In this document: positions 7,473 to 16,201 of the stretch, piece after piece
Layout: each line of letters begins with the position of its first letter
Numbering within the stretch: the stretch's first letter is position 1
Program-made: the position numbers and the translations under genes
Source: CAG-1138 sp964495385
Lineage (GTDB): Bacteria; Bacillota; Clostridia; Christensenellales; CAG-917
NCBI GenBank assembly: GCA_964495385.1
Contig: CAZBVO010000006.1
Coordinates: 21,945-85,944, forward strand
Direction: 5' to 3'
Length of the DNA stretch: 64,000 nt
The notes under the pieces: generated by a model
Databases searched by the model: none
What the model saw: only the letters and a program-made list of their open reading frames with translations
Told to the model about the DNA's origin: nothing

Positions 7473-9263
7473 TTGAAGAAAAACGTTGTTTCCAAAATCG
7501 GCGGTCAGGCGGTTATGGAGGGCGTCATGATGCGCGGCGAGCACAGCATGGCCACCGCAGTCCGTAACGCCGCAGGGGAAATCACCGTCGAGAGCAAAAG
7601 ATTTAAGGACACAAAACAAAAAAGATTTTGGACGAAAGTGCCGGTAGTCAGGGGCGTCATCAATTTCGTGCAAATGATGTACACGGGCGTGGGAATAACC
7701 ATTCGTTCGGCCGAGGTTGCCGGCGAGGATTACGAGCCGTCCGCTTTCGAAAAAAAGCTTTCCGAAAAAACAAACGTCGACATCATGAAAGTGGCGATGG
7801 GCTTTTCCGTTGTTTTGGGAATAGTTCTGGCCGTTGCGCTGTTTGTGGTTTTGCCTGAATTTTTGGTGGGATTGCTGTTCAAAATACCTGCTCTTACGTC
7901 CTGGCCGGGCTGGATTTACAATCTTATGACCGGTCTTGTTCGCATAGGTATTTTCGTAATCTACATCGCGGCCTGCTCGAAAGTGCAGGAGGTGGCAAGG
8001 TTGTTTAAGTACCACGGCGCCGAACACAAAACCATAAACTGTTTCGAATCAGGCGAAGAACTTACCGTCGAAAACGTTCAGAAGCACTCCACAAAGCACA
8101 AACGTTGCGGCACGACGTTTTTGTTTTTGGTTATGCTTGTCAGCATATTGGTGTTCAGCGTCGCCACGTCGCTTTTGGCAGAGCTTGGGCTGGACGTGTC
8201 CAAAATTTGGCTCAGAACGTTGTTTAAAATAGCTCTTTTGCCGCTTGTTGCAGGCCTTAGCTACGAACTTTTGAAGCTTTTGGCCAAGGGCGACAACTTT
8301 TTGTTTAACGTTATAAGGGCGCCGGGAATGTGGCTGCAAAGTTTGACCACAAAACAGCCGGACGACGATATGGTAGAAGTGGCGATTCAGGCGTTCAAAA
8401 CCGTTCAGAACATGGATGCCGACCAAACCGTGCCTACTCAGGACTTCGTCATCAAACTGCCGTATGCCCGAGTCAGGGAAAAACTGGAGGCGATTTTGTC
8501 TGCTTCCGAATTTGAAAGTGCCGACATCGATTGGATTTTGTGCGACGTGTTGCGGACGGCAAGAAGCGAACTTTCTTTAGTGGGGTTTGTAGACGAAGAA
8601 AACTTGCGCTTGGCCGAAAAACTTGCTCGCGAACGCGCGACGCACAGGCCGCTTCAATACGTTTTGGGCTACACCGATTTTTACGGAGCAAAAATTACCG
8701 TCTCCGAAAGCGTGTTGGTGCCTCGCCCGGAAACCGAAATTTTGGTTGACAAAGTCAAACAGTTTGTCGAAAACAAAAAAGTGCTGGACCTTTGTACGGG
8801 AAGCGGAGCAATAGCCGTGGCACTCAAAAAAACGGTTCCTTCCGCCGACGTTACGGCTTCGGACGTAAGCACGAGTGCTTTGGACGTGGCTTCGTACAAC
8901 GCAACCTTGAACGATGCGGACGTAAAATTCGTTTTGTCGGATATGTTTGAAAACGTCGAATCGGTTTACGACGTCATTGTGTCCAATCCGCCGTATATAA
9001 AAACGGCCGATATCGCTACGTTGGATTCCGACGTGAAGGATTTTGAACCGCATTCTGCCCTTGACGGTGGCGAAGACGGGCTGGACTTTTACCGCATTAT
9101 TGCCAAAAACGCAAAAGCGCATCTTTCAGAGGGAGGCGTTTTGGCGATGGAGTTCGGCATCGGACAGGAAACTGCCCTAAAACAAATGTTCGAAGAAGTG
9201 TTCGACGAGGTTTCGGTGCTTAACGATTTTGCGGATATACCGCGCATACTTATTTGCAAATAG
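7473..9263 (+). CDS. prmC: Fusion protein: DUF1385/YqhQ membrane domain + PrmC release-factor glutamine methyltransferase
   Basis: One uninterrupted 596-codon frame joins two normally separate proteins. Residues about 8-312 are a DUF1385 (YqhQ-like) membrane protein: KIGGQAVMEGVMMRG, hydrophobic segments, and FKYHGAEHKTINCFE. Residues about 335-596 are PrmC/HemK, which N5-methylates the GGQ glutamine of release factors: RPLQYVLG, VPRPETEILV, LCTGSGAIAVAL and the catalytic NPPY at residues 505-508. The TTG start at 7473 is chosen because ACGGAG lies six bases upstream; earlier in-frame starts fall in the rpmE terminator. prfA, the substrate gene, follows after nine bases. The join places a soluble translation enzyme on a membrane anchor. 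Confidence 0.88.
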   Translation: MKKNVVSKIGGQAVMEGVMMRGEHSMATAVRNAAGEITVESKRFKDTKQKRFWTKVPVVRGVINFVQMMYTGVGITIRSAEVAGEDYEPSAFEKKLSEKTNVDIMKVAMGFSVVLGIVLAVALFVVLPEFLVGLLFKIPALTSWPGWIYNLMTGLVRIGIFVIYIAACSKVQEVARLFKYHGAEHKTINCFESGEELTVENVQKHSTKHKRCGTTFLFLVMLVSILVFSVATSLLAELGLDVSKIWLRTLFKIALLPLVAGLSYELLKLLAKGDNFLFNVIRAPGMWLQSLTTKQPDDDMVEVAIQAFKTVQNMDADQTVPTQDFVIKLPYARVREKLEAILSASEFESADIDWILCDVLRTARSELSLVGFVDEENLRLAEKLARERATHRPLQYVLGYTDFYGAKITVSESVLVPRPETEILVDKVKQFVENKKVLDLCTGSGAIAVALKKTVPSADVTASDVSTSALDVASYNATLNDADVKFVLSDMFENVESVYDVIVSNPPYIKTADIATLDSDVKDFEPHSALDGGEDGLDFYRIIAKNAKAHLSEGGVLAMEFGIGQETALKQMFEEVFDEVSVLNDFADIPRILICK

Positions 9264-9272
9264 GAGATTTTT

Positions 9273-10340
9273 ATGTTTGATAAGCTTCAATTGATGAAGG
9301 AAAGATTCAATTATCTTACCGACGAAATATCTAAACCGGAGGTTATTGCCGACCGTGAACTTTGGCAAAAACTGGTTAAGGAACACTCGGACCTTCAGAC
9401 CGTAGTCGAAAAGTACGACGAATATCTTGCCGCTCAAAAAGCGTTTGACGAGGCAAAAGAACTTTTGTCCTCCGGCGACGACGAACTTAAAGAGTTGGCC
9501 AAGGCGGAATTTGAAGAGTATAAAGAAAAAATGGAAACTCTCACCGCAGAGTTGAAAATTTTGCTGTTGCCTAAGGATCCTAACGACGGCAAAAACGTCG
9601 TTATCGAAGTTCGTGCAGGGGCAGGCGGCGAAGAAGCCGGTTTGTTCGGAGCAGAACTGGTCAGGATGTACAAACGCTATGCCGAGCGTCATCGCTGGGC
9701 AATCGAGGAGGTTTCCGAAAACATAACGGATTTGGGCGGCGTTAAGGAAGTTTCCTTTATCGTCAAGGGCAACGGAGCGTACAGTAAGCTTAAGTTCGAA
9801 AGCGGCGTGCACCGTGTTCAGCGCGTTCCGGAAACGGAAAGCCAGGGTAGGGTTCACACCTCTACCGCAACCGTAGCCGTGCTTCCGGAGGCCGAGGACG
9901 TTGAAGTTCAAATCGACGAAAAAGACCTTAAAATCGACCGTTTCAGAAGCGGCGGCGCAGGCGGACAGCACGTCAACAAGACGGAATCGGCAATCCGCAT
10001 AACGCACCTTCCGACGGGCATCGTGGTTGTTTGCGAAGACGAACGCAGTCAGATAAAAAACCACGAAAAAGCCATGAAAATTTTGAAGACTCGTCTTTAC
10101 GATTATTATCAGACCATGGCCACCAAAGCAATAACCGACAAACGTTCGGCGCAGGTTGGCACGGGCGACAGAAGCGAGCGCATCCGCACCTACAATTTTC
10201 CTCAGGGACGCGTTTCCGATCACCGCATAGGCCTTACGCTCTACAGCCTCGGCTCCTTTATGGACGGCGACCTCGATGAGATGATCGAAGCATTGCAAAT
10301 CGCAAATCAGAACGCTCAGCTTACCTCAATCGACGAGTAA
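9273..10340 (+). CDS. prfA: Peptide chain release factor 1
   Basis: RF1 recognises UAA and UAG and triggers peptide release. The 355-residue protein has the GGQ loop (RSGGAGGQHVNKTESAIRI), whose glutamine is the PrmC substrate, and an RF1-type codon-recognition tripeptide PET within RVQRVPETESQGRVHTS; RF2 would have SPF. GGAG lies upstream of the ATG. It sits directly behind the PrmC fusion, and a terminator follows. Confidence 0.96.
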   Translation: MFDKLQLMKERFNYLTDEISKPEVIADRELWQKLVKEHSDLQTVVEKYDEYLAAQKAFDEAKELLSSGDDELKELAKAEFEEYKEKMETLTAELKILLLPKDPNDGKNVVIEVRAGAGGEEAGLFGAELVRMYKRYAERHRWAIEEVSENITDLGGVKEVSFIVKGNGAYSKLKFESGVHRVQRVPETESQGRVHTSTATVAVLPEAEDVEVQIDEKDLKIDRFRSGGAGGQHVNKTESAIRITHLPTGIVVVCEDERSQIKNHEKAMKILKTRLYDYYQTMATKAITDKRSAQVGTGDRSERIRTYNFPQGRVSDHRIGLTLYSLGSFMDGDLDEMIEALQIANQNAQLTSIDE

Positions 10341-10374
10341 AGTTGCGATTTGGTAAAATAACCGAAAATATTCG

Positions 10375-10409
10375 GCCGCACGGGCAATATTTTGCCGTGC
10401 GGCTTTTTT
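10375..10409 (+). terminator. Terminator after prfA
   Basis: A GC-rich stem (GCCGCACGG from 10375, pairing with its complement ending at 10403, one bulged G) is followed by six T. Confidence 0.85.
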
Positions 10410-10470
10410 GTGCTGTTTTTCCCCTAAATTTTCAATTTGGGCAAAAAAAATAAAGTTTTTCAAAAACCTG

Positions 10471-10499
10471 TTGAAATATTATAAAATAACTGTTATAAT
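10471..10499 (+). promoter_or_regulatory. Promoter of the P-loop protein/thrC operon
   Basis: TTGAAA (10471-10476) and TATAAT (10494-10499) with a 17-bp spacer. It probably drives the run of genes to about 15.5 kb. Confidence 0.8.
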
Positions 10500-10540
10500 A
10501 AATATATTAAACAAAAATTTCCGAACGGAGGTACACTATT

Positions 10541-10948
10541 ATGGTTCGCATTGTTTACGGTGCAAAAGGAAGCGGAAAAACCAAAAAAGTTATCGATATG
10601 GCAAACGACAGTATCGAAAAGACAAACGGCGACATCGTTTTCATCACCGACACGAACAGGTACATGTATGACGTCAAATATCAAATTCGCGCACTCAACG
10701 TCGCCGAACATAAAATTGACACCGAAGAGTCTTTTGTCGGTTTCATAAAGGGACTTATTGCCGGCAATCACGACATCAACCTTATTTATATCGACGGTGC
10801 TCACCGAATCTGCAAAAAGGACATTTCCGAAATGCAGTCTTTTTATGACGAAATCAACGAAATCGCAACCGCTCACAACATCGAATTTGTCGTTTGCGTC
10901 AGCTGCGATTTGCCGGATATGCCGGAATATCTGAAAAAATATCTCTGA
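10541..10948 (+). CDS. Small P-loop ATP-binding protein of unknown role
   Basis: The 135-residue protein begins with a clear Walker A motif (VYGAKGSGKT) and has a Walker B-like strand (INLIYIDGAHRI). Nothing else resembles a named ATPase, and the protein is barely longer than a minimal nucleotide-binding core. A GGAGG site precedes the ATG. It is first in the transcription unit with thrC, 14 bp upstream of it. Proteins of this size and pattern are common in Firmicutes without an assigned function, so I give none. Confidence 0.7.
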   Translation: MVRIVYGAKGSGKTKKVIDMANDSIEKTNGDIVFITDTNRYMYDVKYQIRALNVAEHKIDTEESFVGFIKGLIAGNHDINLIYIDGAHRICKKDISEMQSFYDEINEIATAHNIEFVVCVSCDLPDMPEYLKKYL

Positions 10949-10962
10949 TAAGGGAGACGAAA

Positions 10963-12426
10963 ATGGAATTCACATCGACGAGAGGTCTTGTCGGCATAAC
11001 TGCCGGCGAGGCTGTTCTGAACGGTACGGCCGAAGGCGGCGGGCTTTATGTTCCGACGTCTTTTCCTGTTTTTTCGGCGGATGAAATTGCGGGTTTATGC
11101 TCGCTTTCGTATGCCGAGCGGGTTGCGACGGTTTTGCAGAAGTTTTTTACGGACTTCAGTTTTTACGAGCTTTTGGATTATGCCGAAAAGGCATATTCGA
11201 CTTTTGATGAGCCGTGTCCCGTCGTGAAACTCGAGGACGGAAGCTTTGTGGCCGAGCTGTGGCACGGCCCGACGTCGACGTGCAAGGATATGTCGTTTGC
11301 GCTTTTGCCTTATTTGATTACGGCAGCGAAACGCAAACTGGGGATAAAAACCAAAAGTCTGGCCGTGTTTGCCACTTCCGGCAACACCGGCAAGGCGGCT
11401 CTCGAAAGCTTCACCGCAGAGGGCGGCACCGAACTTGTGGTGGCCTATCCGGATGCGGTTATGGATTATTTGCAAAAACTTCAACTGGTGACTCACGTCG
11501 GCAAAAATGCTCACGTTTTCGGGGTTCAGGGGAGTTTTGCCGAGGTTAAAAACGAACTCAACAAATTGCTTTCGGACAAGGCAAACAAAAAAACTTTGGC
11601 CGAATGCGGTTTTGAACAAATAGACGTGTCCAGCGTAAACTGGGGCAGATTGTGCGCTCAGATTGCCTATTGCTTTTCGGTGTACGCCGACCTTACGGCA
11701 AGCGGCGAAATCGATAAAGGACAAAAAATAAACTGTTGCGTTACCGCTTCGTCGGGTTCGCAGTTGGCGGCAGCGTATTACGCCAAAAAAATGGGCTTGC
11801 CGATTGACAGGATAATCGTTGCGGTCAACGAAAACAACGGATTGGCCGAGTTTTTCAACACCGGGACGTATCGTCCGTCGCAAACCGTTTCCACAAACAC
11901 GCCGTCGCTTGACGCAAACAGGTGCCGCAACTTAGAAAGAATCGTTTTTGAAATATGCGGCAGAGACGCCGAATTTGTCAAAAACAAAATGGACGAGTTT
12001 GAAAAAACCGGAATTTTGAAAGTCGACGCCAAACTGCTTAAAGACTGCGATATCGTTTGCGGCTATGCCACGCACGACGAGATTATCGACACGATCGAAG
12101 GGGAGTTCGAGGAAAACGATTACGTTCCTGATCCGCACACAGCGGCCGCGCTCAGCGTTTGGATTGACTATTTGACTCAGGCCGAGGACGAAACCGTTAC
12201 CGTCGTTTTCGGGACGGCCAGCCCGTTCAGGTATCCGACCGACGTGCTGTTCGCCATCAGCGAGGACTACGTTCGCGATCCGATAAAGGCGATAAAAAAG
12301 CTTGAGGACGCCACCGCACTGGATGCGCCCGAAGCGTTGAAGCGGCTTAAAAACCTGCCGATAGTGCACAATAAAATTGTCGATCTTGCCGATGCGAGAG
12401 CGACCGTTCTGAATTTTATAAAGTAA
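10963..12426 (+). CDS. thrC: Threonine synthase
   Basis: ThrC converts O-phosphohomoserine to threonine using PLP. The 487-residue protein starts with TSTRGLVGITAGEAVLNGTAEGGGLYVP, typical of the longer bacterial/yeast-type enzyme. It has the PLP lysine in HGPTSTCKDMSFALLPYL and the cofactor-contacting FATSGNTGKAALES. The ATG at 10963 is preferred because GGGAGACG precedes it; the frame extends upstream into the previous gene. trpS follows 17 bp later, so the operon mixes amino-acid synthesis and charging. Confidence 0.94.
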   Translation: MEFTSTRGLVGITAGEAVLNGTAEGGGLYVPTSFPVFSADEIAGLCSLSYAERVATVLQKFFTDFSFYELLDYAEKAYSTFDEPCPVVKLEDGSFVAELWHGPTSTCKDMSFALLPYLITAAKRKLGIKTKSLAVFATSGNTGKAALESFTAEGGTELVVAYPDAVMDYLQKLQLVTHVGKNAHVFGVQGSFAEVKNELNKLLSDKANKKTLAECGFEQIDVSSVNWGRLCAQIAYCFSVYADLTASGEIDKGQKINCCVTASSGSQLAAAYYAKKMGLPIDRIIVAVNENNGLAEFFNTGTYRPSQTVSTNTPSLDANRCRNLERIVFEICGRDAEFVKNKMDEFEKTGILKVDAKLLKDCDIVCGYATHDEIIDTIEGEFEENDYVPDPHTAAALSVWIDYLTQAEDETVTVVFGTASPFRYPTDVLFAISEDYVRDPIKAIKKLEDATALDAPEALKRLKNLPIVHNKIVDLADARATVLNFIK

Positions 12427-12443
12427 TTTTAGGAGACACGATT

Positions 12444-13442
12444 ATGGATAACAAAGTGGTTTACACTGCCTTTAAGCCGACAGGCGACCTGCAACTCGGG
12501 AACTATATCGGCGCACTCAGAAACCTGGTCAATTTGCAGGAGGAGCATAGGTGTGTATATATGGTTGCGGATATGCACAGCATAACCGTTGACAACTTGC
12601 CTGCGGATTTGAGACGCAGAAGTTATGATTTTATGGCGCTGTTTCTGGCCATGGGGCTTGATCCGGAGAAGTGCATTCTTGCGGTTCAGTCGCACGTTCC
12701 GGAGCATGCCGAACTTGCTTGGGTGCTTAATTGCCACACTCAGTTCGGAGAAGCAAGACGCATGACTCAGTTTAAGGACAAGAGCGCAAAAAATCCCGAA
12801 AACGTCAACGTCGGGCTGTTTGCTTATCCTACGCTCATGGCCGCCGACATTTTGTTGTATCAAACCGATTACGTGCCTATCGGGAAGGACCAAAAGCAGC
12901 ATCTCGAACTCGCACGCACCGTGGCCGAACGTTTCAACAACAAGTACAGCCCGACCTTTGTCGTGCCGGAGGGCATAATTCCTAAACAGGGTGCAAAAAT
13001 TCAAAACTTGCTGGATCCGACCGCCAAGATGGGCAAAACCGACGACAACTCGAACGGCGTAGTGTTTTTGCTGGACGACGAAGACACTGTTATGCGCAAG
13101 TTTAAACGCGCAGTGACCGACAGCGGAACGGAAATAGTGGCCCGTGCCGACAAACCGGGCATTTCAAACTTGTTGACCATTTACTCCGTGTTCCACGGAT
13201 GCACGGTTGCGGAAGCGGAAAAGCAGTTTGCAGGCGTAAGTTATGCCGAGTTTAAACAGGCGGTGGGCGAAGCGGTGTGCGATCATCTTAGACCGATAAA
13301 GCAACGCTACAACGAAATAGTTGCCGACAAAGCGTATATGAACTCGGTTATGAAAACGGGTGCCGAAAAAGCAAGATACGTTGCCTCGAAAACGTTGTCG
13401 AAAGTTTACCGCAAAATCGGCTTCGTAAACTACGACAAATAA
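12444..13442 (+). CDS. trpS: Tryptophanyl-tRNA synthetase
   Basis: A class I synthetase of 332 residues, normal for bacterial TrpRS. The HIGH-equivalent region is PTGDLQLGNYIGA (residues 12 on), and the KMSKS loop reads KMGKT at residues 195-199 followed by DDN. MVADMHSIT, AYPTLMAADILLY and the AVTDS segment are all family-typical. KMGKT differs from the usual KMSKS at two positions but keeps both lysines. AGGAG precedes the ATG. Its stop shares a base with the next start. Confidence 0.95.
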   Translation: MDNKVVYTAFKPTGDLQLGNYIGALRNLVNLQEEHRCVYMVADMHSITVDNLPADLRRRSYDFMALFLAMGLDPEKCILAVQSHVPEHAELAWVLNCHTQFGEARRMTQFKDKSAKNPENVNVGLFAYPTLMAADILLYQTDYVPIGKDQKQHLELARTVAERFNNKYSPTFVVPEGIIPKQGAKIQNLLDPTAKMGKTDDNSNGVVFLLDDEDTVMRKFKRAVTDSGTEIVARADKPGISNLLTIYSVFHGCTVAEAEKQFAGVSYAEFKQAVGEAVCDHLRPIKQRYNEIVADKAYMNSVMKTGAEKARYVASKTLSKVYRKIGFVNYDK

Positions 13443-14317
13443 TGTTCGGTTACGTTGTACCCGACAAGCCGAACATGCTTGTCAAAGACCTTACCGAATA
13501 TAGAGCATACTACTGCGGACTGTGCAAAGCAATTGGCCGCAATTACTCGGAAAAGGCAAGGTTCTTAACAAATTACGATTGCACGTTTTTGGCGGCGTTT
13601 TTGCACAATATCAAGGATAAACAGCCAAATTTCAACAATGAAGCCTGTGTTTTGAGCCCTGTAAAGAAAAAATCCGTATGCGTCGGCGACGAGCTTTTTG
13701 ACGAAGTTGCCGCAGTGGCGGTGCTTTTGGGGTGGTACAAAATTGTTGACGACGTCATTGACGAAGGCGGCCTGAAAAATCGGATTTTGAAGGCCGGGCT
13801 GAAAAAAGATTATAAAAAAGCGGCCAAAAAATGCCCTGAGGCGGACGGGATAATAAAGTGCGGCTACGAACGTCTTCGCACCGTCGAGAAGGGCGATTTT
13901 AAGAGTATCGACGCAACCGCCGATGCTTTTGCGACGCTTTTGGCCGAGCTTATCGAAAATCTTTCGGGCGACGCTTTTGTGCCGCCTGTAAAAAGGTTCG
14001 GATACGCTTTGGGAAAATGGATTTATCTTATGGATGCCGTCGACGACGTTTATGACGACAAAAAGAAAAAGCGTTTCAATCCGTTTATTGCCGCTTACGG
14101 CGACGGTTTCGAATCAAAAACAGAGTTTTTGCAAAAGTTTAATGAAGATTTAAGTTTGTTGCTGTATAACTCATATAATCAAATGGTTGCCGCTTACGAC
14201 GGAATGGACGTCAAGGTGGCGGAAGGCGTGCTTTCGAACGTCGTGTATATGGGGATTCGGGAGCAAACCGAAAAAATGCTCAAAGGAGAGGACAAATGCA
14301 ACAAGATCCGTTTGTAG
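13442..14317 (+). CDS. DUF5685 family protein
   Basis: The 291-residue protein has the DUF5685 pattern: FGYVVPDKPNMLVKDLTEYRAYYCGLCKAIG at the N-terminus, then LGKWIYLMDAVDDVYDD in an all-helical body. Paired aspartates in helices recall prenyl-diphosphate-synthase folds, but no catalytic DDxxD pair is intact enough to assign activity. The ATG overlaps the trpS stop by one base and the gene overlaps the next by 22 bp, so translation is coupled through the cluster. The function is unknown. Confidence 0.75.
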   Translation: MFGYVVPDKPNMLVKDLTEYRAYYCGLCKAIGRNYSEKARFLTNYDCTFLAAFLHNIKDKQPNFNNEACVLSPVKKKSVCVGDELFDEVAAVAVLLGWYKIVDDVIDEGGLKNRILKAGLKKDYKKAAKKCPEADGIIKCGYERLRTVEKGDFKSIDATADAFATLLAELIENLSGDAFVPPVKRFGYALGKWIYLMDAVDDVYDDKKKKRFNPFIAAYGDGFESKTEFLQKFNEDLSLLLYNSYNQMVAAYDGMDVKVAEGVLSNVVYMGIREQTEKMLKGEDKCNKIRL

Positions 14318-14922
14318 TGCTCGGTGTAAACAGAGAGGCTACACAGGCCGAAATAGACGAAAAATACCGCGAACTTCGCAGCAAATACGAAGACGCGCGT
14401 TTTTTGGAGGGCGAAGCCGGTGCGGAAGCGGCCAGAATGCTGGAATTGCTGGATGACGCTTACACCGATGCCATTCGCATAAAATCCGAAGCCGCTACGA
14501 TAGGAGGCGGATACGAGCGTCAAACTTCGGGTGCCGCGGATTTTTCGACCGTTAAGCAGGCAATAAAGGACAAGAACTACGTTCTTGCGCAAAGCCTTTT
14601 GGACGAAATGCAGGAGCGTTCGGCCGAATGGCATTATATGCAAGCCAAAATATATTACGACAAACAGTGGGTTTTGGATGCCAAAAAACAGCTTGAATTG
14701 GCAATCGAGGCCGATCCGACCAACGCAAAATACACTCAGACTCTCGAAAGGTTGAAAAAAGAAAGCAACCGGGGGTTCGTGTTTCCTTCGACGGACGGCA
14801 AGCACGGCGGACGTACCTATTCGCCTAATTCCAATCCGAGTTGCGGAAGCATTTGCTCGACGCTTATTTGCGCCGACTGTTGTTGTGAGTGCATGGGAGG
14901 AGATTTGATCCCTTGCTGCTGA
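14296..14922 (+). CDS. J-like domain protein with TPR-like middle and cysteine-rich tail
   Basis: The 208-residue protein opens like a DnaJ domain (DPFVVLGVNREATQAEIDEKYRELRSKY), but the HPD tripeptide needed to stimulate DnaK is replaced (YEDA). Residues about 80-155 form paired helices with a TPR flavour (VLAQSLLDEMQERSAEWHYMQAKIYYDKQW). The tail holds eight cysteines (CGSICSTLICADCCCECMGGDLIPCC), suggesting metal or Fe-S binding or lipid attachment. GGAG precedes the ATG inside the end of the DUF5685 gene. Linked expression suggests the two act together; the role is unknown. Confidence 0.7.
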   Translation: MQQDPFVVLGVNREATQAEIDEKYRELRSKYEDARFLEGEAGAEAARMLELLDDAYTDAIRIKSEAATIGGGYERQTSGAADFSTVKQAIKDKNYVLAQSLLDEMQERSAEWHYMQAKIYYDKQWVLDAKKQLELAIEADPTNAKYTQTLERLKKESNRGFVFPSTDGKHGGRTYSPNSNPSCGSICSTLICADCCCECMGGDLIPCC

Positions 14923-14923
14923 G

Positions 14924-15469
14924 ATGAAAGGTAAAGTTTCTTCAAAAGATATCGCAGTAGCCGGTTTAAGTGCGGCCCTGTCGCTGGTTTTTGCCGCATG
15001 CAGCGTGTTCGTTGACGTGTTGACGTTGACGTTTGCGGTATGTTCGGCGGCGGCATTGATGTTGCCGCTGACGAGGGGCAGATACGTTGCCGGTTTGTTG
15101 GGCTACGTCGGGGCATCGTGCGTGCTTATGTTGTTGGCTTCGCCGGTGTTGAGTTTGCCGTATATCGTCGTGTTTGGCGGATACACGCTGTTTACCTGCA
15201 TAGCGGAAGACAAGGGGTGGCAAAAACTGCCTGTTTGGATAATAAAAGTCGTGTGGATAAACGCCGCACTTGCGCTGTTTTACTTTGGGACAAAAACCCT
15301 TGTGGTAAACTTTGAGAAGCTCGGTTTCGAGCTGAAATACGGCTATTTGGCCGTGCTGGCAACGGCAATAGGGTTGATTTACGACGTTGCGCTTTTGTAC
15401 GTTTACAAGTGCGTGAAGGCGTGGTCGGCAAAATATTTGCACACCGTTTCAAAAGATCAGGACGACTGA
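14924..15469 (+). CDS. Multi-pass membrane protein of unknown function
   Basis: The 181-residue protein has about five hydrophobic segments, beginning after MKGKVSSKDIAVAGLSAALSLVFAA and ending with a charged C-terminus. The first helix is reminiscent of ECF-type substrate-binding or YhfC-like membrane proteins, but I cannot assign a family. The ATG lies one base after the stop of the J-like gene. The last 13 bp overlap the end of a convergent small gene on the other strand. Confidence 0.65.
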   Translation: MKGKVSSKDIAVAGLSAALSLVFAACSVFVDVLTLTFAVCSAAALMLPLTRGRYVAGLLGYVGASCVLMLLASPVLSLPYIVVFGGYTLFTCIAEDKGWQKLPVWIIKVVWINAALALFYFGTKTLVVNFEKLGFELKYGYLAVLATAIGLIYDVALLYVYKCVKAWSAKYLHTVSKDQDD

Positions 15470-15642
15470 GTCAGTGGGTTGCAACATCCGCCGAAAAATC
15501 CGTTCAAAAGGCCGCTTTCCGACAAAAGCACCGCGCCGATGGTGGCAATAAGGACGGCAAGTTCGGTGCCCATAATTCCGCCGCCGCCCGAAAAGAGCAG
15601 CACTATGATAAAGATATAAATCATCCAATTGTTGTCAAACAT
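15457..15642 (-). CDS. Small hydrophobic protein, convergent to the membrane-protein gene
   Basis: A 61-residue protein: MFDNNWMIYIFIIVLLFSGGGGIMG, then a second hydrophobic stretch and a tail with a CC pair. It has a good GAGGTG site six bases before the ATG at 15642, which is why this start is preferred over the longer frame. Two transmembrane segments with a glycine turn suggest a small integral membrane protein. It overlaps the 3' end of the opposite gene by 13 bp. The function is unknown. Confidence 0.6.
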   Translation of the reverse strand: MFDNNWMIYIFIIVLLFSGGGGIMGTELAVLIATIGAVLLSESGLLNGFFGGCCNPLTQSS

Positions 15643-15708
15643 ATTTTCACCTCGAGTCATTTTATGAGGCTCGGACGGAAGATGTGCAACAATAAGCGAC
15701 AAAATAGG

Positions 15709-15737
15709 AGGCGAACCGAAAAGGTTTGCTTTTTTTT
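15709..15737 (+). terminator. Possible terminator upstream of the arsR-type gene
   Basis: A stem of about nine pairs (15709-15717 with 15723-15731, with GT wobbles) and a GAAAA loop is followed by eight T. It could stop transcripts coming from the operon that ends at 15469. Confidence 0.45.
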
Positions 15738-15780
15738 GTGCTTTCTTATATGCGAGAATGACAACGGGAGGATTTATACA

Positions 15781-16113
15781 ATGAATTTATTGTTGGACAC
15801 AGACACAACTCAAAAGGTGCGCAAGTATATGCCGCAAAAGGAAGTTCTTGCCCAGCTGGCCGATTTTTTCAGCGTTTTTTCGGACAGCACGAGGATGAAA
15901 ATCATATCCGCACTTACAATAACCGAGATGTGCGTAACGGACATTTCCGAAATTTTGAACATCAATCAAACCACCGTTTCTCATCAACTCAAAATAATGA
16001 GGCAGGCAGGAATAGTGGGGTTTAGGCGTGACGGGAAAATTTTGTATTATTTCATAACAAGTCCCATCGTCGAAAACGTTATGCTCAACGGAGTGGTTTA
16101 TCTCGGGTATTGA
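15781..16113 (+). CDS. ArsR/SmtB-family transcriptional regulator
   Basis: The 110-residue winged-helix protein has the ArsR pattern: LADFFSVFSDSTRMKIISAL, EMCVTDISEIL, then the recognition helix NQTTVSHQLKIMRQAGIVGFRRDGKILYY. The alpha-3 metal motif ELCVCDL is reduced to one cysteine (EMCVTDI), and the C-terminus lacks the histidines of the alpha-5 site, so none of the classical metal sites is intact. The start has GGGAGG. No obvious target gene is beside it; uvrC follows under its own promoter. Confidence 0.85.
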   Translation: MNLLLDTDTTQKVRKYMPQKEVLAQLADFFSVFSDSTRMKIISALTITEMCVTDISEILNINQTTVSHQLKIMRQAGIVGFRRDGKILYYFITSPIVENVMLNGVVYLGY

Positions 16114-16158
16114 TTTTTGAAAAATGTTTTCAAATCTCTTTAAAAGTCGGCCAAACCG

Positions 16159-16167
16159 TGGTATAAT
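16159..16167 (+). promoter_or_regulatory. Extended -10 promoter of uvrC
   Basis: TGG directly precedes TATAAT at 16162-16167, giving an extended -10. The matching -35 position (TTTAAA, 16139-16144) is poor. Confidence 0.6.
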
Positions 16168-16201
16168 AAAAGAAAATATTTACACCGGCGTCAGGTACGA
16201 T

